Notes: generated by a model from the letters alone, not told the origin. Positions 41,022 to 49,772 are shown, counted from the stretch's first letter. The stretch is 64,000 nucleotides of DNA from Rhynchopus sp. YZ270_cl-10 (GCA_964035575.1 OZ037916.1:992001-1056000), one strand, 5' to 3'. Made by a program: numbers and translations.

Positions 41022-42668
41022 ATGTCGTTTGTCTCTAAAAGAAGGCATTGGGTGACGTATTTAAAACCACAGCATATTCTGTTAGGGTTTGCGCATAAGG
41101 GGGGGACGCTTAGTGCCGACACTGTGGCGATTGGTATTAAGCAGCTTTTGGTCAAATGGGGGGATTATGCTACACCGCGCGCTGAATTTGACAGTGCGCT
41201 TCAACTTCTTTCCAACAAAAGCCGAGATGGTGCATTGAGCCACTCCTCCGCAAGGCTTCTATTTGATACTGCATCGTTGTCTATCGCACCAAAGGAGGTG
41301 AAGGTGTCGGTTTTTAATACGCTACAAAAAATGGATAAAGCTCCCATCACAGTGACCCGAGCAGACATGGAGACCGAAGCCGTTCTGATCGAGCGGGAAT
41401 CAGAAATAAAACGAATGAGCCTTGGGAAGAAAGTGGATTTGAGGAGAAAAATTGCATGGAAGGTGTCAACGCGAGAGAAGGAGAGTTTGCATTATGCTTT
41501 GCCCGGGGTGTTGCGGCCGCTCTCAATGAGGGGGGTTGATCCAGAAGGGGTACGTGAATTGAATGTGATCCTTTCAAAGACGTCTCCGCGGCATTGTTTT
41601 CAGCTTCTCCTCTTCGCGCAAAAGGCGGCAAAAACGCATCCTTCAGTGCATTCAAATCGTTTTCTCCTCGCCTCTCTAGTCTGTCACCGCCTTGAAGCAG
41701 CTACCTTAGAGGGTCTCGTCTGTCGTGCTCCTGCAGGAATAGATTTCCATACGATGGTATTGCATGCTCCAGAAGAACACTATGCGTTGATAGAAGAGTG
41801 CACGGTAGATGGAAGAGGGGAGCTGGTTTTGCAGTTTGCGCGCGCCTTTCCAGGCCATGCTGGGGTAGCAGAACGGGTGTTAAAGTGGTTAGAGGGGGCA
41901 ATGGAGCGTGGTGTTGGAGTAAAGGAGAATCAACAACATCAGCAAAACGCTTTGAAATCGCTGCATTTGAGTCTGCAGGATGGGGTGCTGTTGGTTGCGC
42001 TGTTGTGGCATTGTATCGATGATATCGCAGTGTCGCTTTTGAACGGTGCCGGTGAAGGTGCAGAATGCTTCCCAGCAGAGCTTCGTGTAGTAGAAATCTG
42101 CCGGAGCGCGTTAACCACCGCTACAGAATGGGCCATCACCGCGCTTCCTGAGCTTGCAAAAGAAAGCCCCCGTTTAAAAGAGATTGTTTCCAGGCTGTCT
42201 GCTATGACAACGCTTTTCAATGCGTTTTCTGTACCATCTGTTGAAGGGTATCATCGAAATGGGATGCTTCTTAGACTGACCAGGAGTGTCTTCGGTGCGG
42301 TCCAATATGATGCTGTTGCGATGCTTGCGTTATGTAGGTCGGCTGACGAGGCATCGGTTACATTAATGGAGCAGATGATGGCAGTGAGGGGAGAGGGGGA
42401 GGTGAACCGTGGTGAAGAGTGGGTGCTCCTCACGTTGGTGTTGAATTTGATGCCCAATACAACTCGGTTTGCCAGGCTGCGAGGGGAGGTGGAGGGAGTA
42501 CTGAATGCAACTCCCCCGTTTGATCTTAACGCCCCCCTAAACTGCCCCCTCTCGAGAGCACTCCTGGATCACCTTCATATCGAAAGTCGTGACGAAATGG
42601 ACTACATTCTAGCAGGAGTAGTAGAAGAGCATAACACATTGTGTCGAAACGGTGTGCAATATGCTTGA
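41022..42668 (+). CDS. Unrecognised helical protein, 548 residues
   Basis: Single exon. The ATG lies 13 bases after TTTCAG (41003-41008). I do not recognise the family. The first 25 residues (MSFVSKRRHWVTYLKP) are basic and could be a mitochondrial signal, but this is weak. The rest reads as a mostly helical soluble protein with no membrane span, many Leu/Ala-rich segments (LLVALLWHCIDDIAVSLL; WVLLTLVLNLMPNT) and a charged region around 115-160 (ETEAVLIERESEIKRM). Helical-repeat proteins such as PPR or HEAT-like types are possible, but no clear repeat register was found. Codon use is less GC-biased at third positions than in the histones or dUTPase. Confidence 0.7.
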   Translation: MSFVSKRRHWVTYLKPQHILLGFAHKGGTLSADTVAIGIKQLLVKWGDYATPRAEFDSALQLLSNKSRDGALSHSSARLLFDTASLSIAPKEVKVSVFNTLQKMDKAPITVTRADMETEAVLIERESEIKRMSLGKKVDLRRKIAWKVSTREKESLHYALPGVLRPLSMRGVDPEGVRELNVILSKTSPRHCFQLLLFAQKAAKTHPSVHSNRFLLASLVCHRLEAATLEGLVCRAPAGIDFHTMVLHAPEEHYALIEECTVDGRGELVLQFARAFPGHAGVAERVLKWLEGAMERGVGVKENQQHQQNALKSLHLSLQDGVLLVALLWHCIDDIAVSLLNGAGEGAECFPAELRVVEICRSALTTATEWAITALPELAKESPRLKEIVSRLSAMTTLFNAFSVPSVEGYHRNGMLLRLTRSVFGAVQYDAVAMLALCRSADEASVTLMEQMMAVRGEGEVNRGEEWVLLTLVLNLMPNTTRFARLRGEVEGVLNATPPFDLNAPLNCPLSRALLDHLHIESRDEMDYILAGVVEEHNTLCRNGVQYA

Positions 42669-43489
42669 GGTAGGTGCGGCATATCAGATCTCATAAAATG
42701 ACAGTGGAGAGTTTGCACAAACTGTGGCAAAACACAACCCGAGGCAACTGCACTAATGTATCAATACAAAAAGAGTTTTGAAAATCCGAAATCCTAGAAA
42801 TAAGTAACTCTGGAAAAAAAACAGAAAAGAGGTAATTTCGGAGGAGCTGGCACTAAAGGTCATTTCAGGGTGGTATCGTGGGAGGGGGAGGAGGGGAGGG
42901 TAGATTTTGTTTTATAACCGTTTCTCCATTCTTCTGCTATTTCGGGGAAGGGAAAAAAAAGGGGTTTTGAAGGGGATACGGGAACTTCATATCTCCGTTG
43001 GTACCCTACACAAGGTCGCCCAATGTGAGGCGATTTTTTTTTTTTTGTATTTTTTCGTGCCTGCGTCCCGATGAACGGTGAGGCGTTTGCACTTTCGACT
43101 TCGCGTTTTTTTTTCCATCTGCGCATTTTTCCTTTGAATACTGATGTACAAAAAGGCAGGAACTAAAAACGTACCCCCCCTTTTGCCCCCATCCATTTTC
43201 TCTCTGAAGGTAACAAAATCACGGCTTAAGTTCATTAGCATATCTGAGTGTACCGACTAAACAAAAGAAGGGGTTTTTTATTATTTTTTCCAGACCCAAC
43301 GAGATTGTGTTGTGGGGAAATACTTTTCTTTACTTGCTTTTTGCCAGCATTTTTGGTGACATCGTGCCTGATGACATATTGAAATTTCTACTTTATTTTC
43401 ACCCCTCCCTTCATTTCTCAGGTATGCGCCGAGGTTTCAAAACACTACCTTTTCACTTTTCATCCCAGCGTACAGCTTATTCCTCACAA
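42669..43489. other. Spacer before the dUTPase gene
   Basis: Contains an R2 module (43054-43105), a poly-T tract and no gene. Two splice-acceptor-like AGs occur near its end: 43420-43421 after CCTTCATTTCTC and 43467-43468 after TTTTCATCCC. They would give different dUTPase N-termini. Confidence 0.5.
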
Positions 43490-44212
43490 ATGACTCCGAC
43501 CCCTTCTTCTGCTGAGCCTGCAACAAAGCGTCTGAGGACGATGGCAGTGACAACGGACGTTCTCGAGAACCTCTCGAAGCTCCAGAGCGGCCTGAACAAG
43601 ATGATCAGCGCAAAGTGGATGGAGGAGCGCAACCCGGACGACTGGGCCCTCGCAGTCACCCTCGAGGCAGCGGAGCTGATTGATAGCTACCCGTGGAAGT
43701 GGTGGAAGAACGTTAAGGGGCAGGTCGACATGAACAATGTCAAGATTGAGTTGGTCGACATCCTCCACTTCACGCTGTCCGGCCAGATGATGGTCGGCAG
43801 CGTCGAGAAGAACCCTGAGGCAGAGATCATCTCGCCTCTCTCGGACACCCAAAACGCCATCAAAACTTTCCGCAACGTGATTGCCCTCACCAACACGCAC
43901 TCCTTCGCAACCATCACCCGTCTGACCATCGAGGCCGCAGATGACCTTCAGTTCAACATCGTGTCGTACTACATCGCCAAGCACACCCTGAACTACATCA
44001 GACAGCTGGGAGGCTACAAGGACGGCACCTACGTGAAGGAGAACAAAGGGATCGAAGACAACGAGCTCCTGCACCAGTGCATTGAAGGGATCACCCTGAA
44101 GCAGATTTCCGCAAACTTCGCTGAGGTCTCGAACGGCATCATGTCCAGAGTGTACGATGCTTTCCAGATTGACGCTGCACCAAGAAGAGACGTCGCGCAC
44201 TGGATGCAGTAG
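43490..44212 (+). CDS. Dimeric all-alpha dUTPase
   Basis: 240 residues from the ATG at 43490. It hydrolyses dUTP (and in this family dUDP) to dUMP, keeping uracil out of DNA and feeding dTMP synthesis. It belongs to the all-alpha NTP pyrophosphatase superfamily known from kinetoplastids, not to the trimeric beta-fold type. Metal-binding motifs are intact: ExxE at Glu59-Glu62 (EAAELIDS) and ExxD at Glu87-Asp90 (IELVDILH). SYPWKWWKN, SDTQNAI, YYIAKHTLNYIRQLGGYKDG and VYDAFQI match the family strongly. An in-frame ATG at 43424 would add 22 residues (MRRGFKTLPFHFSSQRTAY) that look like a mitochondrial presequence. Each start has its own acceptor AG, so alternative trans-splicing could yield two forms. 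It neighbours the histone cluster; both serve S phase. Confidence 0.93.
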   Translation: MTPTPSSAEPATKRLRTMAVTTDVLENLSKLQSGLNKMISAKWMEERNPDDWALAVTLEAAELIDSYPWKWWKNVKGQVDMNNVKIELVDILHFTLSGQMMVGSVEKNPEAEIISPLSDTQNAIKTFRNVIALTNTHSFATITRLTIEAADDLQFNIVSYYIAKHTLNYIRQLGGYKDGTYVKENKGIEDNELLHQCIEGITLKQISANFAEVSNGIMSRVYDAFQIDAAPRRDVAHWMQ

Positions 44213-45596
44213 GAGAAATTAGGAATGTAAGAGGGAAAAAAAATGTGATTTTTGTCTGTTTTGTGATGACAAAAATATAAATAATGGGCGAAAGGATTAG
44301 AAATAGAACACAAAATAGCGAGGATTTTCATCACGATATGTGGTGGGGTTTCTTCCAATAACCATTTATTGCACGATTCATGTTTTGTTTTTGTTTGAGA
44401 TACACTGTCACAAAGAGGGCTGTTGTATTTCAAGTCGACTTTATTTTTAAAAGATGCCTACGTACAAAAGAGGCATCTTGTTATTTGAATTTTGAAGGCT
44501 TTTGTGTGTCTATGCGATGCGCAGTGTTTTCAGTTTTATTATTTTCTTTTTATACCAAATATCGTTCATCTGTGCACGTATGCGCGGGAACGTACAAATA
44601 CAAAAAAAGACAAACAAACGAAAGGGGATAGACCAAACGTTTGCTTACCATCTCATCTGATTGCCCAACGGCGCCGGAGGTGTTGTGGTGTACCTTCGCC
44701 ACATGACATTGCCGCCCGTTTTTATGTGGCAACACACAAGATCAACTAGAAAACAAAAGACATCTCCTGTTTTTTTACAATTTATTTCACTCTATTTTGC
44801 ACACTTTTGCATATTCCTCAAGTAACCCCGTTGACAGCATCCCTGCCTTTCCTCACATAAGTGGTGCCGAGTCTGGCTGCTGCGGTAACTTCGGCGTGCG
44901 TGCTCGAGAGCGTCACACCCTGCAGAACTGCGCCCCCACCGCAACACCGTTCCGGTAGGGGATGCCACTTCTTCTTCCTCCTCGTCTCCCGTCTCGTCCA
45001 CTGGAGACATTCCCTCAAGTCGGAGCATCCTCCCCCTTGGTGGCGGGTGTCCTCCTCCTGGTTGTCCTCCCCCTTGTGGGTCCTCCTGGTTGTTGTCTTG
45101 TACGGGTGGCGATAAAGCTGTGGGAGAGGGTGGGGCTGGAAACGGACTTGTTCTTCTTTAGGGAGGCACTGCGTACGCCGTCGAATGCCCAGAAGTTCTG
45201 TTTGTCTGTCTGGACAGAGATGTACACGCGGTCCATCTCTTGCGTTCCCCATTGCACTGTTCGAAAGCCCCGAGAGACACACCCTGTGTGCATCCTCCAC
45301 ATCAAACCATTGCTCAAGGCTATGAGCGTATGACGGCTTTGTGACCCTGGTTTGAAAAATTCAAGCAAGACTATGAGGGGGTAGAGGGATTCCTTCTCAG
45401 AGATGTGTGAAGTGAAATCCGTGCTCATCCATGTGCTGGAGGCTGTTCCCTCTCGCACCGATGAAGCTTCTTAAGCCTGTTCGATATTTTCCCCTTAAAC
45501 CCTAGCGGTGCTACGGTTCGTACTCCGAGTCGTATGCAACACACAACCACCACCACCAGATACTTTTCGTAAAACACACCTCAAAAACCCACCAAA
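44213..45596. other. Spacer before the histone cluster
   Basis: Contains an R4 module (44400-44445) and the - strand open frame at 45015-45428. The last 60 bases are CA-rich and hold the acceptor of the first H2B gene. Dispersed modules R1-R6 were not seen from here to the end of the cluster. Confidence 0.5.
45015..45428 (-). CDS. Unassigned - strand open frame
   Basis: A 137-residue frame from the ATG at 45428, the only plausible coding stretch against the general + direction. The first 105 residues have protein-like composition (LYPLIVLLEFFKPGSQS; MDRVYISVQTDKQNFWAFDG), then it runs into an Arg/Thr/Gly-rich tail produced by a short purine-rich repeat. Downstream on the same strand (44818-44930), in another frame, GVTLSSTHAEVTAAARLG also looks protein-like. 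It could be a gene with unseen introns, a decayed gene or an element relic. No family was identified and no pyrimidine-AG acceptor was found upstream. Confidence 0.35.
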   Translation of the reverse strand: MSTDFTSHISEKESLYPLIVLLEFFKPGSQSRHTLIALSNGLMWRMHTGCVSRGFRTVQWGTQEMDRVYISVQTDKQNFWAFDGVRSASLKKNKSVSSPTLSHSFIATRTRQQPGGPTRGRTTRRRTPATKGEDAPT

Positions 45597-46052
45597 ATGG
45601 CACCATCGTCGCCGAAGAAGTCCACTGGAGCAAAGAGAGGCCCGAAGCGTGACAAGAACGGGAAGAGGATCAGGAAGCCGAACTACAAGAGCTACTCGAC
45701 CTACGTGCACAAGCTGATGACGAAGGCCTTCGGGGTGAAGGCGTCGACGAAGGCGGGAAAGAAGAGCTCTGTTGCGATCACGTCGCGTGGGATGGGGATT
45801 GTGAACTCGTTCGTGGTGGACCTGTTTGAGCGCATTGCGGAGGAGGCGGGCCGTGCAAACCACTTTGCGGGCCAGAAGACGCTGCGCAGCGGTGCCATTG
45901 TGGCGGGTGTGAAGATGCACTTCCCCGACGAGATGGCGTCGCACGCCCTGTCTGCAGGAGTTTCTTCCGTGGCCAAGTACGCAAAGGCCCTGAAGGCGAA
46001 GGCCAAGAAGGGCAAGGGATCCCCGGCCAAGAAGGGTTCCCCGAGGAAGTGA
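45597..46052 (+). CDS. H2B: Histone H2B, copy 1
   Basis: 151 residues, core nucleosome subunit pairing with H2A. A basic N-tail (SPKKSTGAKRGPKRDK) is followed by the histone fold: YSTYVHKLMTKAFG (helix 1), AITSRGMGIVNSFVVDLFER (loop 1 and helix 2), TLRSGAIVAGVKMHFPDEMA (loop 2 and helix 3) and the C-terminal helix. Unlike usual H2B, which ends shortly after that helix, this one has a Lys-rich tail with SPAKK and SPRK motifs, typical of linker-histone phosphorylation sites. The acceptor CCAG is at 45556-45559, 37 bases before the ATG. The protein is identical to copy 2 at 49242. Two stem-loops lie 75-120 bases after the stop. Confidence 0.93.
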   Translation: MAPSSPKKSTGAKRGPKRDKNGKRIRKPNYKSYSTYVHKLMTKAFGVKASTKAGKKSSVAITSRGMGIVNSFVVDLFERIAEEAGRANHFAGQKTLRSGAIVAGVKMHFPDEMASHALSAGVSSVAKYAKALKAKAKKGKGSPAKKGSPRK

Positions 46053-46127
46053 GGCAACTAAATGTGACCTTGACATGATGACGACCTGATGGATTGTGAT
46101 GTGTTGATTTGTGGGTTTGACACACGA

Positions 46128-46169
46128 CCCCCCTGTTTCATACACGGGGGCGTGGGTGGTACTGCCGCC
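46128..46169 (+). promoter_or_regulatory. Stem-loop pair after H2B copy 1
   Basis: Hairpin A: CCCCC / GGGGG with about a 12-base loop (46128-46150). Hairpin B: GGTGG (46155-46159) with CCGCC (46165-46169), loop TACTG. A T run follows. The same pair follows H2B copy 2, and analogues of different sequence follow the other histone genes. They may act in mRNA 3' processing or stability, as the single histone stem-loop does in animals; this is inference. Confidence 0.55.
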
Positions 46170-46313
46170 GTCTTTTTGTAAAGCAAAATAAGCAAACAGA
46201 AAAAGCGAACTTACTTTTGGTTCTTCACCCTTCCTCAACCTCCCCGCATGTCACCCCCACACACTTTCCTGCTTCCAGATATTTCATTACCACCAACACC
46301 CAAAAGACAAACA

Positions 46314-46799
46314 ATGGTCGGCGCAAAGAAGGGAGTGAAGAGGGGACCGTCTGTGTCTCTGTCTGAGATGTCTGGTCTGACCTTCCCTGTGGGACGTGTG
46401 GGCAGTGCGCTGAAGAAGGGAAGGTACGCAAAGCGTGTGAGCCCCACTGCGGCAGTGTTCCTGACGTCTGTGCTGCAGTACTGCACAGGCGAGCTTCTGA
46501 ACGTGTCTGCGAAGGCGGCGACGTCGGGGAAGAAGGCAAAGAACAAGAAGCAGCACCAGATCAAGCCCCGCCACATCTGCGTTGCCGTGCGTGAGGACAA
46601 GGACCTTGGTGACCTTCTGTCGAACGTGACGATTGCGGGCGGAGGTGTGGGTGGAGGAGTGCACGAGGCGCTCAAGGCGACTGACAAGAAGTACAAGAAG
46701 AAGTCTTCTGGCAGCGTGACGAAGAAGACGAAGAAGTCGAAGGGGAAGAAGGGCAAGAAGTCGAAGGGCTCCCCCAAGAAGTCGTCCCCGAAGAAGTAA
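46314..46799 (+). CDS. H2A: Histone H2A
   Basis: 161 residues. The ATG at 46314 follows CCAG at 46275-46278. N-terminal segment, then LTFPVGRVGSALKKGRYAKR (helix 1 and loop 1), AAVFLTSVLQYCTGELLNVS (helix 2), RHICVAVREDKDLGDLLSN (helix 3 and after) and TIAGGGV, equivalent to the usual TIAQGGV docking segment. The stretch between helix 2 and loop 2 has a Lys-rich insertion (TSGKKAKNKKQHQ) compared with typical H2A. The tail of about 45 residues is almost all Lys, Ser, Gly and Pro with SPKK motifs. It forms the dimer with H2B encoded just upstream. Confidence 0.93.
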   Translation: MVGAKKGVKRGPSVSLSEMSGLTFPVGRVGSALKKGRYAKRVSPTAAVFLTSVLQYCTGELLNVSAKAATSGKKAKNKKQHQIKPRHICVAVREDKDLGDLLSNVTIAGGGVGGGVHEALKATDKKYKKKSSGSVTKKTKKSKGKKGKKSKGSPKKSSPKK

Positions 46800-46882
46800 G
46801 CACGCTCTGTGCAGCTGTCTTCTGAGCTCTTTGTGTTCGCCTATTGTTTGTTGTACCTTTTTATCTTTCTTTTTCAACCCTC

Positions 46883-46922
46883 GCACCCATATGAGGGTGC
46901 TGAGGGGGTGTGAATGCGCACC
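46883..46922 (+). promoter_or_regulatory. Stem-loop pair after H2A
   Basis: Hairpin A: GCACCC (46883-46888) / GGGTGC (46895-46900). Hairpin B: GGTGTG (46907-46912) / CGCACC (46917-46922), with one G-U pair. The pair starts 84 bases after the stop codon. Confidence 0.55.
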
Positions 46923-47117
46923 ACATGTAACAAAACAAAAGAGCAATCGTATTTTTTCTCAAATCAAACCACTTTCTTCAAAAACCCACAACCCAGACAA
47001 CAAGGACTTATCAGCCCCGTGTGTTCAACAAGTAAACTCACGGGATACTCCCAAGAACCAAGATACCACAACCCCTCATTCTGTTGTGCCACAACTGCGA
47101 GCATATCCCATGCCTTA

Positions 47118-47152
47118 GACACACAGGCCCTCATCCAGTGGGCTTGTGTGTC
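47118..47152 (+). other. 13-bp stem-loop between H2A and H3
   Basis: GACACACAGGCCC (47118-47130) pairs with GGGCTTGTGTGTC (47140-47152) over 13 bp with one G-U pair and a 9-base loop. A smaller hairpin, GCACAT / ATGTGC, lies at 47300-47317. These lie in the H3 upstream spacer, beyond the two H2A hairpins. Confidence 0.6.
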
Positions 47153-47421
47153 ACAGGGAGTGCGAGATCGACTCAGCCACAACAACACCACACAAAACGA
47201 CATCCACAAGAGGGTGCGTCAGGCATGGACGCAGCCTTGTTACTGCTGTGACTCCTGTTCAAACGTTCCAAGAGACCGCACTGCACTGCCACATGCTTTG
47301 CACATGGGCTAATGTGCCTGAGTGGTGTTTATTCTTTCTCACCCGGAAGGTGCCACACACCCACCACTACACACCACACACCCTGCAGATTACCAAGACA
47401 ACAGCCACACAACACTTGAAG

Positions 47422-47862
47422 ATGCCACGCACACCTGCCAGGTCTGTGAAGAAGTCGCAGTCGTCGACCGGAAAGGACGGTGAGCAGAAGAAGAGGAAGC
47501 CGGTGACGAAGCTGGACTACAGGCCCGCTGCGAAGAAGGACAAGAAGGGGAAGGTGGTGAAGAAGTCTGGCCGCTGGTTGCCCGGAACTGTTGCGATGCG
47601 TGAGATCAAGGCACTGCAGAAGGGGACGCAGCTGCTGATCCAGAAGGCGCCCTTCCAGCGCCTTGTGCGTGACGTGATGGACAAGCACAAGCAGGACATG
47701 CGTTTCCGTGCGTCTGCACTCGAGGCGATGCAGGAGGCAAGCGAGCAGTACCTGATCAGCGTGTTTGAGGGTGCCGTGATCCTGCAGCTCCACAGGAAGA
47801 AGAAGACCCTCATCCAGAAGGACCTGAGCTACACCATCCGCATCCGTGGGGACAACCTGTGA
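47422..47862 (+). CDS. H3: Histone H3, divergent
   Basis: 146 residues from the ATG at 47422, with CTGCAG (47383-47388) 33 bases upstream. The core is recognisable: LPGTVAMREIKALQKGTQLL (alpha-N and helix 1 start), PFQRLVRDVM, FRASALEAMQEASEQYLIS (helix 2) and TLIQKDLSYTIRIRG (helix 3). The N-tail, about 60 residues, does not carry the usual ARTKQTARKS or ARKSAP sequences, so the standard K4, K9 and K27 contexts are missing. Only isolated Lys-rich patches (KSGRWLPG, KKDKKGKVVKK) remain. A replication-type H3 is likely, although a variant cannot be excluded from one copy. Confidence 0.9.
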   Translation: MPRTPARSVKKSQSSTGKDGEQKKRKPVTKLDYRPAAKKDKKGKVVKKSGRWLPGTVAMREIKALQKGTQLLIQKAPFQRLVRDVMDKHKQDMRFRASALEAMQEASEQYLISVFEGAVILQLHRKKKTLIQKDLSYTIRIRGDNL

Positions 47863-47939
47863 ACGTGAGCTGGCATGAGCACGAGCTGTTTCACTTGTTT
47901 TGAGTTTTTTATGTTTTTTTCACGCTTTTGCCTCTGTGA

Positions 47940-47975
47940 GCTTGCTTGCCAAGCCGCGAGGGGTGGATTACCACC
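47940..47975 (+). promoter_or_regulatory. Stem-loop pair after H3
   Basis: Hairpin A is short: GCTTG (47940-47944) / CAAGC (47950-47954). Hairpin B: GGTGG (47962-47966), loop ATTA, CCACC (47971-47975). The pair begins 78 bases after the stop. Confidence 0.5.
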
Positions 47976-48097
47976 AGTGACAAATTGTTCTAAGAAGACA
48001 GACACCACCTGCTTTGTGTTCCTATTCCCTTCCTTCACTCTCCTCTGTATCACTCACACCCCACAGCTTCTACCACACACCACAAAACAAACTCACA

Positions 48098-48364
48098 ATG
48101 CCGAGGTTCGAGTCGATCACGATTGCCAAGCCGGACGCGAAGCGCTCTGCCAAGATCAAGGAGGCAGCGAAGGCGAGGAAGGACGCTGTGAGAATTGCAG
48201 TGAAGAAGGTGAAGGACGCTGAGAAGCAGAAGCGTGCGGACGCGAGGGCCAAGAAGGCGGCGAAGAAGGAGGAGAAGGCGAAGAAGGCAAAGAAGGCCAA
48301 GAAGACCACCACGAAGAAGAAGGGAACCTCCACGAAGAAGAAGGCCAAGACCACGAAGAAGTAA
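48098..48364 (+). CDS. H1: Lys-rich linker histone H1-like, copy 1
   Basis: 88 residues. The acceptor CACAG at 48062-48066 is 31 bases before the ATG. There is no winged-helix globular domain; after MPRFESITIAKPDAKRS the protein is almost entirely Lys and Ala with a little Glu and Thr (KKAAKKEEKAKKAKKAKK), like kinetoplastid and bacterial H1-type proteins. It should bind linker DNA through charge. Copy 2 at 50055 differs by one residue (GTSTKK here, GTATKK there). Confidence 0.88.
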   Translation: MPRFESITIAKPDAKRSAKIKEAAKARKDAVRIAVKKVKDAEKQKRADARAKKAAKKEEKAKKAKKAKKTTTKKKGTSTKKKAKTTKK

Positions 48365-48452
48365 GCCTGCGGCCAGAACGTAGCTACTTTGAAGATGTGT
48401 GAGTACACTGTGTGTTGTAAGTTTTGTGTTTTCCTTTTGTAACAGTAACCTC

Positions 48453-48496
48453 TGTGGCTTGCGTGCAGGCCACACGGAGGGGTGGAGATTCCCACC
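48453..48496 (+). promoter_or_regulatory. Stem-loop pair after H1 copy 1
   Basis: Hairpin A: TGTGGC (48453-48458) / GCCACA (48469-48474). Hairpin B: GGTGG (48481-48485) / CCACC (48492-48496). The pair starts 89 bases after the stop. Confidence 0.55.
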
Positions 48497-48629
48497 ACAT
48501 ACCAGAAGAACAAAAATCTTCATGAAAACAAAAGCAAGTGTGACTTTCTTTTTGTTGTTGCTTTGCGTTCACCCATCCCTCTCAGCATCGTCCTCATCCC
48601 TCCCACCAGATATTCTATAACACACAAAA

Positions 48630-48971
48630 ATGGGTCCGTCGAAGTCTGCGAAAGGAAAGTCGGTTGCCTCCGGAAAGGCTGACAAGAAGACAACCGGAAG
48701 CCAGAAGCGCAAGGGCGCAAAGTCGAACAAGGGTCGTGGTATCACGAAGGGAAGCATCCGCCGTCTGGCCCGCCGTGGAGGGTGCAAGCGTCTTGCGAGC
48801 AGCGTGTACGACGAGGCAAGGGAGATCCTGAGGAACTTCGTTGAGCAGGTGATGAAGGACACCCACGCACTGATGGAGGTGCGTGAGAACGCCCCTGCGA
48901 AGACGGTGCGTGTGGAGCACATCCTGTACGCCCTGAAGAAGCGTGGCCGCACTCTGTACGTCTCCAAGTAA
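48630..48971 (+). CDS. H4: Histone H4, divergent
   Basis: 113 residues, longer than the usual 102-103. The acceptor CCAG at 48606-48609 is 20 bases upstream. The core is clear: GRGITKGSIRRLARRGGCKR (helix 1), SSVYDEAREILRNFVEQVM (helix 2), TVRVEHILYALKKRGRTLY (helix 3). The N-tail is about ten residues longer than normal and lacks the GLGKGGAKRHRK sequence, though it is Lys- and Ser-rich. Usually H4 is among the slowest-changing proteins, so this divergence is a lineage marker. Confidence 0.92.
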   Translation: MGPSKSAKGKSVASGKADKKTTGSQKRKGAKSNKGRGITKGSIRRLARRGGCKRLASSVYDEAREILRNFVEQVMKDTHALMEVRENAPAKTVRVEHILYALKKRGRTLYVSK

Positions 48972-49034
48972 GCTGTGACGTGACGTGACAGCACACGTGA
49001 GCTTTGTCTTTTTACTCTTTTCTATTGTTCCAAG

Positions 49035-49100
49035 CTGTGCTGTTGCAGGACTGCATGCATTTGCTTTCATGTGACAGCACAGTGGCGTAATTGACGCCAC
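49035..49100 (+). promoter_or_regulatory. Stem-loop pair after H4
   Basis: Hairpin A: CTGTGCTGT (49035-49043) / ACAGCACAG (49074-49082), 9 bp with a long loop. Hairpin B: GTGGCGT (49082-49088), loop AATTG, ACGCCAC (49094-49100), a perfect 7-bp stem followed by CTTTTTTT. The two share one base at the junction. The pair starts 64 bases after the stop. Confidence 0.6.
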
Positions 49101-49241
49101 CTTTTTTTCTAAAAAAAACACAAAACTCGATACGAAACCTGCTCCCTCCCCTCTTTATGGTAAGAACGTAGCACAAACAACTGAACACACGACCACCACC
49201 ACCAGATACTTTTCGTAAAACACACCAAAAAACCCACCAAA

Positions 49242-49697
49242 ATGGCACCATCGTCGCCGAAGAAGTCCACTGGAGCAAAGAGAGGCCCGAAGCGTGACAA
49301 GAACGGGAAGAGGATCAGGAAGCCGAACTACAAGAGCTACTCGACCTACGTGCACAAGCTGATGACGAAGGCCTTCGGGGTGAAGGCGTCGACGAAGGCG
49401 GGAAAGAAGAGCTCTGTTGCGATCACGTCGCGTGGGATGGGGATTGTGAACTCGTTCGTGGTGGACCTGTTTGAGCGCATTGCGGAGGAGGCGGGCCGTG
49501 CAAACCACTTTGCGGGCCAGAAGACGCTGCGCAGCGGTGCCATTGTGGCGGGTGTGAAGATGCACTTCCCCGACGAGATGGCGTCGCACGCCCTGTCTGC
49601 AGGAGTTTCCTCCGTGGCCAAGTACGCAAAGGCCCTGAAGGCGAAGGCCAAGAAGGGCAAGGGATCCCCGGCCAAGAAGGGTTCCCCGAGGAAGTGA
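49242..49697 (+). CDS. H2B: Histone H2B, copy 2
   Basis: 151 residues, identical in protein to the gene at 45597; one silent base difference was noticed (TTC/TTT-type change near SAGVSS). The match extends through the 5' leader (acceptor at 49203-49204) and at least 115 bases past the stop, including both stem-loops. The near-identity over about 630 bp against the divergent spacer implies a recent copy or gene conversion. Function and motifs are as for copy 1. Confidence 0.93.
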   Translation: MAPSSPKKSTGAKRGPKRDKNGKRIRKPNYKSYSTYVHKLMTKAFGVKASTKAGKKSSVAITSRGMGIVNSFVVDLFERIAEEAGRANHFAGQKTLRSGAIVAGVKMHFPDEMASHALSAGVSSVAKYAKALKAKAKKGKGSPAKKGSPRK

Positions 49698-49772
49698 GGC
49701 AACTAAATGTGACCTTGACATGATGACGACCTGATGGATTGTGATGTGTTGATTTGTGGGTTTGACACACGA

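Noticed and set aside
45495-46238. 247-residue - strand frame opposite H2B, and its twin at 49155-49835
   Set aside because: Mirror frames of Lys-rich histone codons, duplicated only because H2B is duplicated.
49082-49110. Bacterial-type intrinsic terminator (hairpin plus T run) after H4
   Set aside because: The window is eukaryotic; the hairpin is better grouped with those after the other histone genes.
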